A stretch of 64,000 nucleotides of DNA from Dasyornis broadbenti. Lineage: Eukaryota; Chordata; Aves; Passeriformes; Dasyornithidae. The DNA lies in the NCBI GenBank assembly GCA_013397935.1, contig VZRN01006638.1:585426-649425 (forward strand), read 5' to 3'. The position numbers and the translations under genes are program-made. The notes under the pieces are model-generated. The model was not told the DNA's origin. It was given only the letters and a program-made list of their open reading frames with translations, and ran no database searches. Shown here piece by piece: positions 35,761 through 46,549 of this stretch; positions within the stretch are counted from its first letter, which is position 1, and each line of letters opens with the position of its first letter.

Positions 35761-38579
35761 GAAAAAAAAATTATTATTTTGGAACAGTTAAGGAAAACCT
35801 AATAAAGTAATAGTGCTTTTTCACCTAATGCCTAATAAAACCATGGGCCTTACTGTTGGAGAATAATTGGGACACCAAAAAATGGCCTTACATGGGTTAA
35901 AAATGATTGGGCGAGGAGAAAAACCTAGCAAGGAGAAAGGGCCACTAAAACCTACTAAATGTGGTAACAGCAGTGTTCTTATGAACCCAGAAAGTCCCTA
36001 AATCAATCAGATTTTTTAGCAGGATAAACTATTCTGCCTAATCTATTTTCCCTTTTCATTAAGCATGTGTTATTGAGCATTATGAGAAACACTGGATTGT
36101 TCCAGAGGCAGTTTAGCAGTTTGCTCTTGCCTAAAGTTGCTGTGCTTATGTTCCTATGGCCTCATTTTTGCAGGTATGAAGAGAAAGTTGTATTCCAAGA
36201 AGTAAAACCAGAGATTTACAGTTTCCCAACTAAAACAGAGGTAAAATTAAGACAATTAATTTCACCTGAAAAATAGGTCCCAAGTCTTTCACTTTAATAT
36301 TCAAAATTCCAAGCTACAGCCAAGTAAACATGTTTATGGGGGAGTATGGCTAAGGTATATACTATTTCATTATTAGTATATAATTTACACTAGGAGGAAA
36401 GAAGCCCAGAATACTTCAGAAATTTTCAATACATAACGGATGTGTCCCCTGAACATTCATCTTCCTTTACATCCACGCATAGGTAGGTTTATCTTGTGTT
36501 TCTCCTCCTTTCCCCAGCCCACACCATACACTCTGAAAGGATCCACTCGAGAGGCCTCAATCAAGTGTTTCCCTCAAACCCCTGCATATCAAGAGGCAGA
36601 GGGAATCCCCTTCAGCTGAGCAGCGGGGAAAGGTTAAATTACTCCATGGATGAATGCAGGAAGATTGGATTGCAGTGGAACATATTTTGTTTCAGTACTA
36701 AAGCTCTTCCAGAGCAGCTGTTCAATCCTTGTCCAACCCTCAGCACTGTCCATGTCTGAGTGATTTCCCCCAGCTCACTGAGACCAGCATCTGCCTCATG
36801 AGGTTTGTTCCCTCAGGCATCCTCCATCAGGTTTCTTCTGTGTGTGCCATATTTTGTTTTGATAGGAAGAAGCTGGAGTTTTCTATAGGTGTAGATGTTT
36901 TTTTAGGTGACCTCACATGGAATCTAAGAGGAGCTCAGGCATCTCTGATGCCATAGGTATCCAGAGGGGCAAAGAACAATCTAGAACTTCTACTCATCAG
37001 TGCTGTCAGACCCAGGCACCTCCATCAAATGGAGGAAGACCTTCTCTTTGAACCATTCAAATCCTTCTTTCATCCCTCCTTTAATTCCCTCCAGGAATCC
37101 AGAGGAATAGTGGAAAGAGCAAAACAAATCTATATGCAAACCACTTGAATCAAAGAGCTGAACCAGATGCCACATCCTGTCCCTGCACAGAGATGAGCTG
37201 AAGGTGTTCAGTTTAGGTCCTGTATCTAACTTAAAGCTTAAGGCTTTGTGCTGCTCCTTGTTTAGAGACATTTCACATCTTTAGGATGTAATATGCAGGT
37301 GGTAATGGGAAAATCCCTCGCCTCTAATCAGAAAATAGAAAAGCTTGGAGCCAAAGGGAAGGGAGATTAGTGGAAGTTCTGACACAGATGTAGTAAAGGG
37401 AGTGGGTGGTGTTTGACTTTCTTTTCTTAGAGCCTTTATATTTGAGATAAGACAAGCAGCTATGATACTAAAATTAAATTCTGAGGGGGACTCTGTGTTT
37501 CATCATCTTCATTAGTGCATTGCTTTGGATCTAAAACAGGCTGTGGGTGTGGGTGTTTCTTTCCTATTTTAAGTTAGCAAATTCCTCAGGGCCTTCCCTG
37601 TTCTGTTTTAAAAATAGCTGATTCTATCCTAGCTGTATAAACCCCCCCTGGAAATTACCAACTTCAGAGCTTTGCAGACCCCCAGGAAGTTTCAGATATT
37701 ATCTTTGGTCTGGGGCCACTGTGTGTTAATGGGCTCGTTTGTGATGCTGCTGTCTGGGACACACTGAACCTGCTGGTAGCAGATGTCAGTAGGAGACTTG
37801 TGATTTCTTCTGCCCACTGACAGCAGTCAGAAAGGGACTCTGGATAGCACTGTCTGAGCCAGTGTCTTGAACTGCAGCATCCTAACACCCTGATGAGCAT
37901 AGCTTTATCAGTTCCAGGTGGTGTTAAAATGGACCTAGCTAGGGTCAGGTCAATATAAATAGGAGCCTTTATGATTAATTTTGGTGTCTGGGCTGGTACT
38001 TAGGTGGGAAGATGAGTATTAGCCCATAACTCTGCTTTTTCTGTAGTGCTAACCAGCTGACACTTTCCCAGTACAGAGAAGGTGGGATGCTCCTAGAGGG
38101 AAGTCTGATGGTGCTGTCTGCCTTCCCTGTAGCATCTGTCTCTGAATTACTTGAGTAGCCGCACGCAGAGCGTATGAGACGAGAGGTTTTGTTTATGCAC
38201 TCTGGGTAGTGAAGAGGAAAGGAGACTGGTCAGCCTGCTTGGTTTCACTGATGAAAATAAGTCCTGGAGTCACCAGTCTGAGATAAACAGCACTGCACAA
38301 TGACACCGGCCATACTTCTGTTCCCGTTCTTTGAGGAGCTGCCTCACCACCAAAGCGTGGTTGTGAAATTATCATTACAGCAGCATATGCAAGTCAGTGT
38401 GCAGATGATCAGATGCCTTCTGATTTCTCTCTTCCAAGCAGAGTGAATTTTATTATCAATTCAGTAAGATAGGGCCGGCTCATAGAAGTCTCTTGCTGGA
38501 GCATGTTGCTGGAATCCTGCACAATTTATGGATCAGTAACAGGATCATCTGTTGTGAAGACAGAGCTGCTGTTCATGCT
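35761..38579. other. mostly single-copy DNA
   Basis: 35761-36160 may continue the old LINE. A strong acceptor (CTCCTCCTTTCCCCAG, to about 36517) has no matching downstream donor or long open frame. A 93-codon ATG-initiated minus-strand frame at 36990-37271 is discussed in the findings. The rest shows no repeat family or RNA gene. Confidence 0.35.
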
Positions 38580-38770
38580 CATTAAGTCCCTATACTGAGC
38601 ACCTTAATGAATGAATAGGGGCAGCTATTGTTGCCATGCTGTGGTCACTTTACAGGAGTAAATGGCTCAATTAAGTTACGTCTTTTATTTCTCTGATCGA
38701 AAGCAATAGTCCACAAAGCACAATAATGACCTTAAGCCTTTCAGCTTGAAAATTTATCCACATTTGAATA
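38580..38770. promoter_or_regulatory. possible conserved noncoding element
   Basis: Repeat-free block with ACCTTAATGAATGAATAGGG, CTCAATTAAGTTACG and a CACAATAATGACC motif. It has enhancer-like texture and no open frame. Confidence 0.25.
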
Positions 38771-40639
38771 ATAGGAGTGAGAAAACCATTTTTAAAAAAA
38801 ATTTGGTTTATATTCAGTGGCTAAAAAACTAAACAAATTCTCACACACCTGCAGCTGAGTTTGGTGCCGTGTGATCTCAGTCTAGCATTTGGGAGGACAG
38901 ATGCACCACAGGGTCTACATCTACTCTGGCATTAGCCCTTGGAGTATCTTGAGAAGAGCAATTCGAGCGCTTTGCCAGGTGCTCTGCTACCTGAATACTT
39001 CAGGAAGCTTGTGCATCATTTTTGCTTCTGGATCTGCAATCCCAGCCTGCCATCTGGTTTCAGTGCAGTTATTTGCTGCATAACAAGTCAGTGAACACTG
39101 CTATTGAAACAATTGCCATGTGTATGCAAACCCAGCCTTAGCTTTGTTTCACAATCCATAGCTATAGGATATGCAGGTCTACAGTGGACAAAACCCACCC
39201 TCTTTAGAGGGGGAACACTGCTCCCCTCCCTTATCTTTGGTCTTTTCCCAGCTGTTACAATCAGTTCCTCCTCTTTTGATATCACTGCTGTCACCAGAGT
39301 GATGACAGGATCACTCTGCACTGTAAGGTTTTGCCCCTCCTTGGACACTATTGTGAGCGGGGGATGCCTTTTCTCTGACTGCCCTTGTCATCCTCAGGGG
39401 TGAAAGGGAGGGATAAAAGCCTGCTACATCGACACCTTCACTGTGTTAATTTTTCTCTTTCCATGACCCTGACCCATTTTCAGGATGGGTAGTAGCTATC
39501 TCCATTTGAGAAAACCTCTCAAGACTGACATGCTTTGAGAGTAGAGCCCTTCTAATTACATTCCTCACAGGATAACCATCCTGAAGGAGTTGCATAATCC
39601 TCCCTTGCACTGTCCTGCTGATGAGCTGCAAATTGACATTATGTAAAAATAGTCGAAGCTTGGCCTCCTTTCTTCTTTTGAGACTGTTTTAGAAAGCTTC
39701 TCTCTCTTCAGAGCATCACTTACAGATTCGGTTATTTGCATGTGGTGTGACTTCCTTTAAATTCTGTTTTATTCATCTCTCTCTTTTCCCTTTGCGTGCC
39801 TGCAGTGTTATGTCTGGGTTTTACTGTTTTTTAACATATAGAAAAACCTGTCTGGCTGTAAGTAAAAGATTCTTCATTTGTGTGAGGTTTCTTCATTCAA
39901 AATCAGCTGCTATTTAATGCAGTTTTATCTTTCTAGTGTAAAACTAAGAGCATTGTAAAGGACCAGGTCAGGAAAGGAGGATTTGGCTTAATCACAGCCT
40001 TAAACATATGTTGCCTTAAATGTATGTTCAGGATTGTGATGAAGTCAAAGAATAAGGACTATTTTCCTCTCTGGAATCATAGCCTAAATTAAAGCCTGTG
40101 ATGCTCAGTGGAATAAAGAAGAAGAAAAAGTTAAATAGCAGGGTTAAAATTTTGAGAGAGATGAAGGAATAGAGAAAGTATTTGATGGATATTTACCATG
40201 ATGAAAATATTTTCTCTGGGCCAGACTTCTTGGAATGAATTTTCAGAATGAATGTTGAAAATACTCTGCAAACTGATGAGTTTCTGTCAGGAAATCCGAC
40301 TGGTTATGACTGATAATAATGAAAATGTGAATCACTTTATTATTTCATATCACAGATTTCATTCATACAGTCTGACTAAGGCAAATTTTTCTTTTTTTCA
40401 TTCATTTTGCCTGCTCACACTTTTTAGAATGACAAAGACCATAGAAGTGTGTGGATAAGTAGACACTGAGCTAATTAAATCTGTGAACAAGATCAGAAAT
40501 GCATTTGTGAAAGGTTTTGTGTAAGCGCAGAGGATGAAAAAGTCTTTGCCCTGACATGAAATCAACCTCCAATTAAATGGATAAGATAAAGCAATAAGTG
40601 GAGAAGAGGTAAATTGCAACTTTCACTTCTAACAAATTA
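38771..40639. other. single-copy noncoding DNA
   Basis: It includes the long stop-free minus frame around 39088-39390 and a 61-codon minus frame at 39446-39631 with a helix-turn-helix-like look (see findings). No repeat family is certain. Confidence 0.35.
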
Positions 40640-40920
40640 TGAATTAGAAGATTTATCTGAATGACTCAGATAAACAGTTGAGTCAGATTAGTCTAATAAA
40701 TCCCCTTACGTCAGCTGAGTCTCAGTGATTTATTCTTCTGCTCATTAAAGAAGATACTAAGTGGGCAGGTTTGCCATTGTTTAGCCATATGCAGGGGACA
40801 CTTAATGCACCTCAGCAAAAATGTCTGCTGATACCACCTGGGAGCAATGCTGGGATCATGGCTGGTGACCATGATCAGAAGTGAATGGACAAAAGCTGAT
40901 CAGCTGAATCGAGTAAAGAA
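40640..40920. promoter_or_regulatory. possible enhancer with AP-1/GATA palindrome
   Basis: TTATCTGA at 40653-40660 and TCAGATAA at 40666-40673 form a perfect inverted repeat around ATGAC. This places an AP-1/NF-E2 core TGACTCA (40662-40668) between two GATA-type sites. A second core TGAGTCA follows at 40679-40685, and TTACGTCAGCTGAGTC at about 40707 adds a CRE/MAF-like motif. The block is free of repeats. Function is inferred from motif density only. Confidence 0.35.
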
Positions 40921-42025
40921 CAGAATGAGAATATCCTTTTGTTTCACCTGAAGGACTTAATGCAACACTGAGATCGGGTGAATGAAATACAAATGGAAAG
41001 GCCCTTTATCTTTACTTTCTGAGACACCAGGATGGTCTACGGTACCATCAGTTATCCTGGGAGACATTCTCACTGGACAAAACTAAGAATGATCTGTTTT
41101 CTGTCACATCTCCACAGTCCTTTCTTGCAATGTGAAACTTGTGTTCTTGTTTCTTCTCTTCCTGTTCTTATTTGCTTTTTGGCTCTCTTCCCTTTATTTA
41201 TTATTTTCTTTTTCTTGCCGGTTACTAACTGAGTTTTGTAGGAAACCACATCCCAAAAGCAAGAAATGTGCAATGACAAACCCAATCAGGTACAGATTTG
41301 ATACTTCTCAAAGATAATCAGACATAACTGCATGGTCAATGCTGAACTGAAATAATTATTAAAATGTGAGATTGTGTTTATGGCATTGGAGACAATGTAG
41401 TGAGGTTGTTCTCCTCTGCAGTAGGTGTAGGATGGAGACAAAATATTGCATCCTCCTTTGCTTCTTTTTTCATTCTCTGTGACTATTTCATATTTTGCTG
41501 TCAGGAAACTAGGATCACTGTCCTCAAGTAAATATGAAGGCCCCAGCCTGTCCTAACTAACATTTTTCTTATTTTTCCCCAAAAAGAAGCTTGAATACTG
41601 TTGTGTCAGGGGGGGAAGTGACATTGGTTTAAGAATCATTTTTAATGATTTACATTTCTACTTCTCTTTTAAGTAAAAGATGAGTGATTTTTAATGGTAA
41701 TTATTTATTGGTGGATTCAAAAGTTTCTATGATCAGAACTCCAAGCCATTTATTTGATCAGCATTAAAGTAGCAAGGATGGAAACTAATATTTTGGAGGG
41801 ATGTTTCAATTGTGCACATCTTCAGATTCCTTCCACTGCCATTGTGTGCTTCTGCTGAGTATCTGGGAATACAAAAACACTGATGGATTTGGGTTAATGC
41901 TCATTTGCATGAGTAAAAATCCATGTTTCATATATTGCTGAAGCATTATATGTGTGAGTAAGGGCACATTGTCCATGCAAAAATAAGTCATGTCTGCTGG
42001 TGTTCGTCTTTAACCTTCCTGGTTA
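40921..42025. other. single-copy noncoding DNA
   Basis: AT-rich unique sequence. The frames at 41032-41317 on both strands are low-complexity (Phe/Leu-rich from T-rich DNA). Confidence 0.45.
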
Positions 42026-42066
42026 TATTTAAATTTAAATTTAAATATTTAAATTTTTTTTTTTTC
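42026..42066. repeat. (TTTAAA)-type AT repeat and T run
   Basis: TTTAAATTTAAATTTAAATA is followed by TTTAAA and a T run of about 13. It is self-complementary AT-rich DNA. Confidence 0.85.
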
Positions 42067-42589
42067 TGTATCATTCGGGGGAGGGAGGGATTTCTTCTCT
42101 AATCAGCCATATGATCCTTCAAGTTGTCTCTTCAATGTTGAGGATAGAAAATGAGGGATTCATTTCTTTACTGAAGGGGAATTTTGAGTACTGTGTCTCT
42201 GTGCTCTAGAAAGCAGAAGCCACAGGCATGTTAAGGAGAATACATGCATACCCGTCTTCCCCTGTCTTTTGTGATGATCCCAAGAATAGGGGAGTTTTAT
42301 TGATGGGAAAGCAGTTTGGAGGAAGAGATAGGATAAAATTGATCAGATATGAATGGTGCTGCAGGAGCTTTAGCAAACGAGCAGGAACAGAAAGAATACA
42401 GAAATGAAAGAGAGAGTGAACTTCTTAAAGATCATATTTCACAGTTCTTTATAGCTGGCTGTTCCCTGTTCTATATGTATTGGGGAAGGAAAAATATAAA
42501 AACTGCAAGTACAGTGATAAATACTTCTCTGTGGTGCAAATGACTTCATAAATACTGAACTTGTGCTTGTGTTTTATCATCCTTTCATC
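42067..42589. other. single-copy noncoding DNA
   Basis: No gene or repeat family is seen. The frame at 42349-42543 lacks splice support. Confidence 0.4.
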
Positions 42590-42960
42590 AGGCACCCATG
42601 GTGTGCTATTTATAGCTGTGTAATTCACAGTAGACTGTCAATTATCCTATGGGGAATTTCCTGACTGTTGCTTGGAGGGCAATGGAATTCCCAGCTGAAT
42701 GGCAGCATTTGCTGTAACATTACAGCACACTAGAAAATGTGATTTCATTGCAGGCTGCCTACGGCTGGGATGGCAATGTTAAGATAAGAGGGTACCAACA
42801 GCTTTTTGGCTTCCCTCCTTGGTGCCAAAACACAGCTATAATGAGTGCAGAAAAAAGCCTCCACTCTCTCTTCGGCAACATTTGCTTCAGTCACATTTTT
42901 GCTGTCCTTTATTGCTGGGAGTACGAAAATGTGACACACAGCCAAGGTACAGTGCTGAGG
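42590..42960. promoter_or_regulatory. possible conserved noncoding element
   Basis: Repeat-free block with CTATTTATAGCTGTGTAATT, a MEF2-type CTATTTATAG core, and GTAACATTACAGCACAC. A plus-strand frame (42739-43023) crosses it and an acceptor-like TTTCATTGCAG ends near 42753, but no donor of quality follows. It is more likely regulatory than coding. Confidence 0.25.
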
Positions 42961-43084
42961 AAATATGAAGTTTTTCAGCTTGCAGAGCATTGCTGGCTCT
43001 TTTCCGGCCAGTTCCGAATATAAATAGATGAAGGCAAGATTTCTTCTGCCCCTCTCAGTCTACATATATCATTTTTAAGACCAC
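42961..43084. other. short spacer
   Basis: Unique sequence next to the CR1 below. Nothing is recognised. Confidence 0.4.
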
Positions 43085-43576
43085 AAAATAATAAAACAGT
43101 TTGGGTTGGAAGGCACCTCAAAGATCATGTCGTTCCAACCCCTCTGCCTAGATCAGGTTGCTCAGGATCCCATCCAGCTTGGCCTTGAACACTTCCAGGG
43201 CATCCACAGCTTCTCTGGGCAACCTGTGATGGTCCCTTACCACCCTCGCAGTAAAGAATTTCTTCCTCATATCTAAATTAACCTGTCCTCTGTCAGCTTA
43301 AAATCATTCCCCCTTGTCTTGTCACTACATGTCCTTGTCAAAAGTCCCTTTCCAGCTGTGTTGTAGCCCCTTTAGGTACTGGAAGGGGCTTCAAGGTTTC
43401 CCCAGGCTGAACAACCCCATGTCTCTCAGCCTGTTTCCATCGGAGAGGTGCTCCAGCAAGTGCACGTTGATGGGTCACGCTGAGCTTCTCCTCAGGCAAC
43501 ACCCCCAAGTCCTTCTCCTCAGGGCTGCTCTCAAGCCATTCCCACCCAGCCTGTCTTTGTGTTCAGGACTGCCCTG
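43085..43576 (-). mobile_element. CR1 LINE, about 490 bases
   Basis: Antisense CR1: CAGTTTGGGTTGGAAGGCAC, CTTGGCCTTGAACACTTCCA, a CACAGCTTCTCTGGGCAACC block, CCCCCTTGTCTTGTCACTAC, CTTTAGGTACTGGAAGGGGC and AGGCTGAACAACCCCATGTC. It then extends into the less common upstream part, CCCCCAAGTCCTTCTCCTCA and GCCATTCCCACCCAGCCTGT. The terminal octamers are replaced by an A-rich run. About 30 bases upstream of the ACCTTG exon donor separate it from the candidate exon at 43660. Frame 43314-43577 (plus) is CR1 sequence. Confidence 0.97.
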
Positions 43577-43659
43577 AGAAAGATGTATCTTTTTAAAATC
43601 TGCCAGCACAGGGATTAGCAAACTACCCATGACATCCATGCAACAAGATCTCTTCTTAC

Positions 43660-43781
43660 CTTGCTCAGTGTCTCTAGTGGGCCATTGATTTCTACTAAGT
43701 TTTGCCTGTGTCGAGCTCTAAATCTTAGTTTAATTTCCTTTTTGCTACACAGAACCTTGAAGGAAGGCAACTCTTCATGAT
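43660..43781 (-). CDS. candidate internal coding exon B
   Basis: On the minus strand an acceptor (ACTCTGTTTCTCCAG) leads into 122 bases and a GAGCAAG|GTAAGA donor. Only one frame is open. It starts with two bases (phase 1 entry), runs 40 codons and ends in phase 0. The peptide is rich in charged and beta-type residues, for example KVLCSKKEIKLRFRARHRQN then LVEINGPLETLSK. The entry phase matches the exit of candidate exon A at 55900-55981, about 12 kb upstream on the same strand, so the two could be consecutive exons. I do not recognise the family. The segment lies 84 bases from a CR1 copy but is not CR1 itself. A longer frame continues past the donor to 43615, as expected by chance. Confidence 0.35.
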
Positions 43782-44209
43782 CTGGAGAAACAGAGTGTGG
43801 GATTCCACCATCAGCTAAGAGCACAGTCCCTGGCTAAACATTCATTGCTGAATATGAACATTTGTTTTCCTTCCTTCTTTTCATCTGGTATTGTATAAGA
43901 TATTTTTCTCAATATTTTGGAAGCATCTATCCACAGTGCACTGATTCCCATCAACCTGTTTATCTGCATTTTACTATTCCATATAAAATGTGAAAATCAA
44001 AACTATACGGTGACATTCTGGTCTCAGTTTTGCCAGTGACGCGTGAACAATTAACTTTTCCTTCCCAGCTTTCCTTTTTGTTCTCTGATCACCCATCCAG
44101 AACCCCTAAATGCTTTTGTTCCTCCACGGGCCCCAGCCTGTATACCTGCATTGCAGCCCTTGCTCATGGAGATGCATTGTGATGATTTAAAAAAAAGGAA
44201 ATGTTTAAA
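43782..44209. other. single-copy noncoding DNA
   Basis: Upstream flank (minus sense) of candidate exon B. An alternative acceptor GCTCTTAG lies at about 43819. No repeat is seen. Confidence 0.4.
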
Positions 44210-44580
44210 AAAGTAGTAATCAAGATCCCTGATTTTGCCTGCTCTGCAATGGAGATTTACAAATTTGCCTATTCTTATTGAATTTACTAGCAGATATTTT
44301 TACTGGCTCAATGAATGTGTCATCCCAATCTCATAAAAAAGGACAGCTAATCTCTCCATTTAATGATTTCCCATTAGCAGCTACTTTTTGAGATTGGGTT
44401 GTTGTCTAATCTCTTTAAACTGGAAATTATTATTAATGCAATGTTCTAATATTTTCATCAAATGGTTCTGTGCAAAGTCAAATGTATTGTAGGAATCTAA
44501 GCACATTATATCCCTACTGTCTCCTTTATCAGCTGAACTTGTAGTGTCCTGAAGGATGTAATCAGGATTATGTGGCATGA
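44210..44580 (-). mobile_element. possible ancient LINE reverse-transcriptase relic, enhancer-like
   Basis: The minus strand is open from 44578 to 44381, and a part reading DIMCLDSYNTFDFAQNHLMK resembles the 'LDFSKAFDTVSHNIL' motif of CR1-type reverse transcriptase (LD...FD spacing). The surrounding sequence is AT-rich and repeat-free, with conserved-element texture. If the resemblance is real this is a very old LINE piece, possibly retained as a regulatory element. Confidence 0.3.
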
Positions 44581-46315
44581 TTTATTTTTCAAGAGACACT
44601 GTTGAGAGGCAGTACTTATATCCCTGTTCCTTACTTCTCTCTTAGATAAATGAATGCTCAGTCATGTTTTCCATTAATTTATTGGGGGTTATAGAAGTGG
44701 GTTTTGTTACTTAGGTTATCTCCGTTCACTTTCTGAAAATTAGGATGTTTTGGTTTCTCCATCACTCCGGACTGTGCCTGTACCAGGGACACTGAAAATA
44801 GAAAACAGCTGTCCACAATGCTCTGAGCCAACTTTTTTTAAAACTTCAGGTGCAAGCTATTTTGCTTTGCTAAAGAATTTTCTTTCTTATAGTCATGGTA
44901 TAAGACACTCCTGAGTAACTTATGGACTGGATAATACTTTGTCATGCTGAAGTGATAAGTGTTCTGCTTCTTTCAACATACAGGATAGAATACGTTTTTG
45001 AAGACATTTGACTTCTCTGCATCATTGCATATCTGACTGCTTACCTCCTATTTTTAGTGTTTCTTTTCTTCCTTATACATTTGAGGTTTTTTTAGCCCTG
45101 CAAGCCATTCTTTTAACCCAAATGTAACTTTTTTCAATTTTCTGCATTTGAGAAACAACACAAATTTAGTATTATCCTTTCCTTTATACATGTACATGTC
45201 AAAAAGACAGATTGTAGCACCAGTACTTCTATTTCTGTCTCTATTTTCATCTAACTCACTTGCAGTAATAAATCTAGCAGTTCCCTTTATTGTACTCTAA
45301 AATCAGCATTGGCCAAAGGTGTTTTACAGAATTGGGGTAGCAATCCTTTTTGGCTACCCGAAAAACCTATTTGCATTGGGTTTTTTTCTTGACTTTCATA
45401 CTAATTTTCTTCCTAAACATATACATTCCACCTGGTAACGGTATTTCTTCTTTTCTAGTCATGTGGTTTGAGGAAGGCTCATGGTTGTGTTGCTGGGTTC
45501 TCTCTGGTTTTTGTCCGTCTGGAATGCTGATTTTTCGTGCCTCAGGTCTACTGCAACATGAGGGGAAATGAATTTGCATCAACTTCAATCAAATGTGATG
45601 CTCCTGCTCAGACCCGGAATCCTGGCACTGGAAAGGATACTGCTGAGATATTTCCTTTTGTTCAATTCCCTTCTGAATGCAGCCTGGCTGTTTAAAATCT
45701 TTTGCTTTAACTGGCTGCTGCTTCCCTGTGTGCTCTAAGCCATGGCCAGCCAACCACCAGCCCTTCCTGCTCTGACATTGTCATTTGTAGTTGCCCTCTC
45801 ACTTTGGGAGCACATGATCCAGCATTTCACAGAAATAGTGCCTTGCCATGTATTAAAGTTCAGGGCTTTGCCTCTGGTATTTCCAGCTGTCGCTGGTTTT
45901 CAAAACAAGAAAAGTTTCAAAGCTATCGTGTGGATTTTCCCTGCTCCATTACAAGGTCCCAGAAGCCTTCTGTAACCCTAGAGTTCCTCAAGATACCATG
46001 ACCCCGTCTTACATCAATTCTGGCTTTTCCCCTCCACCTTAAAATTTAATGCTTCAGTTGAGTCAAATAAAAGCTTACCCAGATTATTTAAGATATAATC
46101 TCTTATATAATGTATACATACAATTGTATGATTTTGATGTTGTTATTATTAGACACTTGGAACTCTCCTCTTCCCGTCTTTAACACACTTGGCTGTACAT
46201 CTCAAATGAGTATATTCGCTGTTGGCTGCTATGAGGCTTTGCTAGTCTGAAGTTAAATATGTTAAAAGCAACTAGAAGTAATTGCAAGTAACTATAACCA
46301 GTAATCAAGAAGTAA
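44581..46315. other. single-copy noncoding DNA
   Basis: AT-rich unique sequence. Overlapping frames at 45350-45588 and 45742-46001 are unsupported. Confidence 0.4.
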
Positions 46316-46392
46316 ATACAAAAAATAAAATACAAAATAAAAAAAAAACAAACACACAAAAAAACCCAAAAACAAAACCAACCAAACCAACA
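46316..46392. repeat. A-rich low-complexity tract
   Basis: A/C-rich run with AAAATAAAATACAAAATAAA, a stretch of 10 A and CAACCAAACCAAC. The minus-strand Phe/Cys-rich frames 46180-46567 come from it. Confidence 0.85.
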
Positions 46393-46538
46393 AGTAAAGA
46401 AACAAAGAGAAATTAACTTCAAACAGGACAAAACCAGTAGAAAATATATGTCCAGGACACAATAGAAATGTGGCCCTTGGTCTATTCAATAACTTCATGT
46501 TAAAATTTCTGTTTATGAATAAATTATCTGCTTCCTTT
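46393..46538. other. short AT-rich spacer
   Basis: Nothing is recognised. Confidence 0.4.
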
Positions 46539-46549
46539 CCCCCCCCCCC
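46539..46549. repeat. C homopolymer, 11 bases
   Basis: Eleven consecutive C. Confidence 0.9.

Noticed and set aside
39088..39390. Roughly 100-codon stop-free minus-strand stretch
   Set aside because: It looked protein-like at first, but no acceptor, donor or known motif surrounds it.
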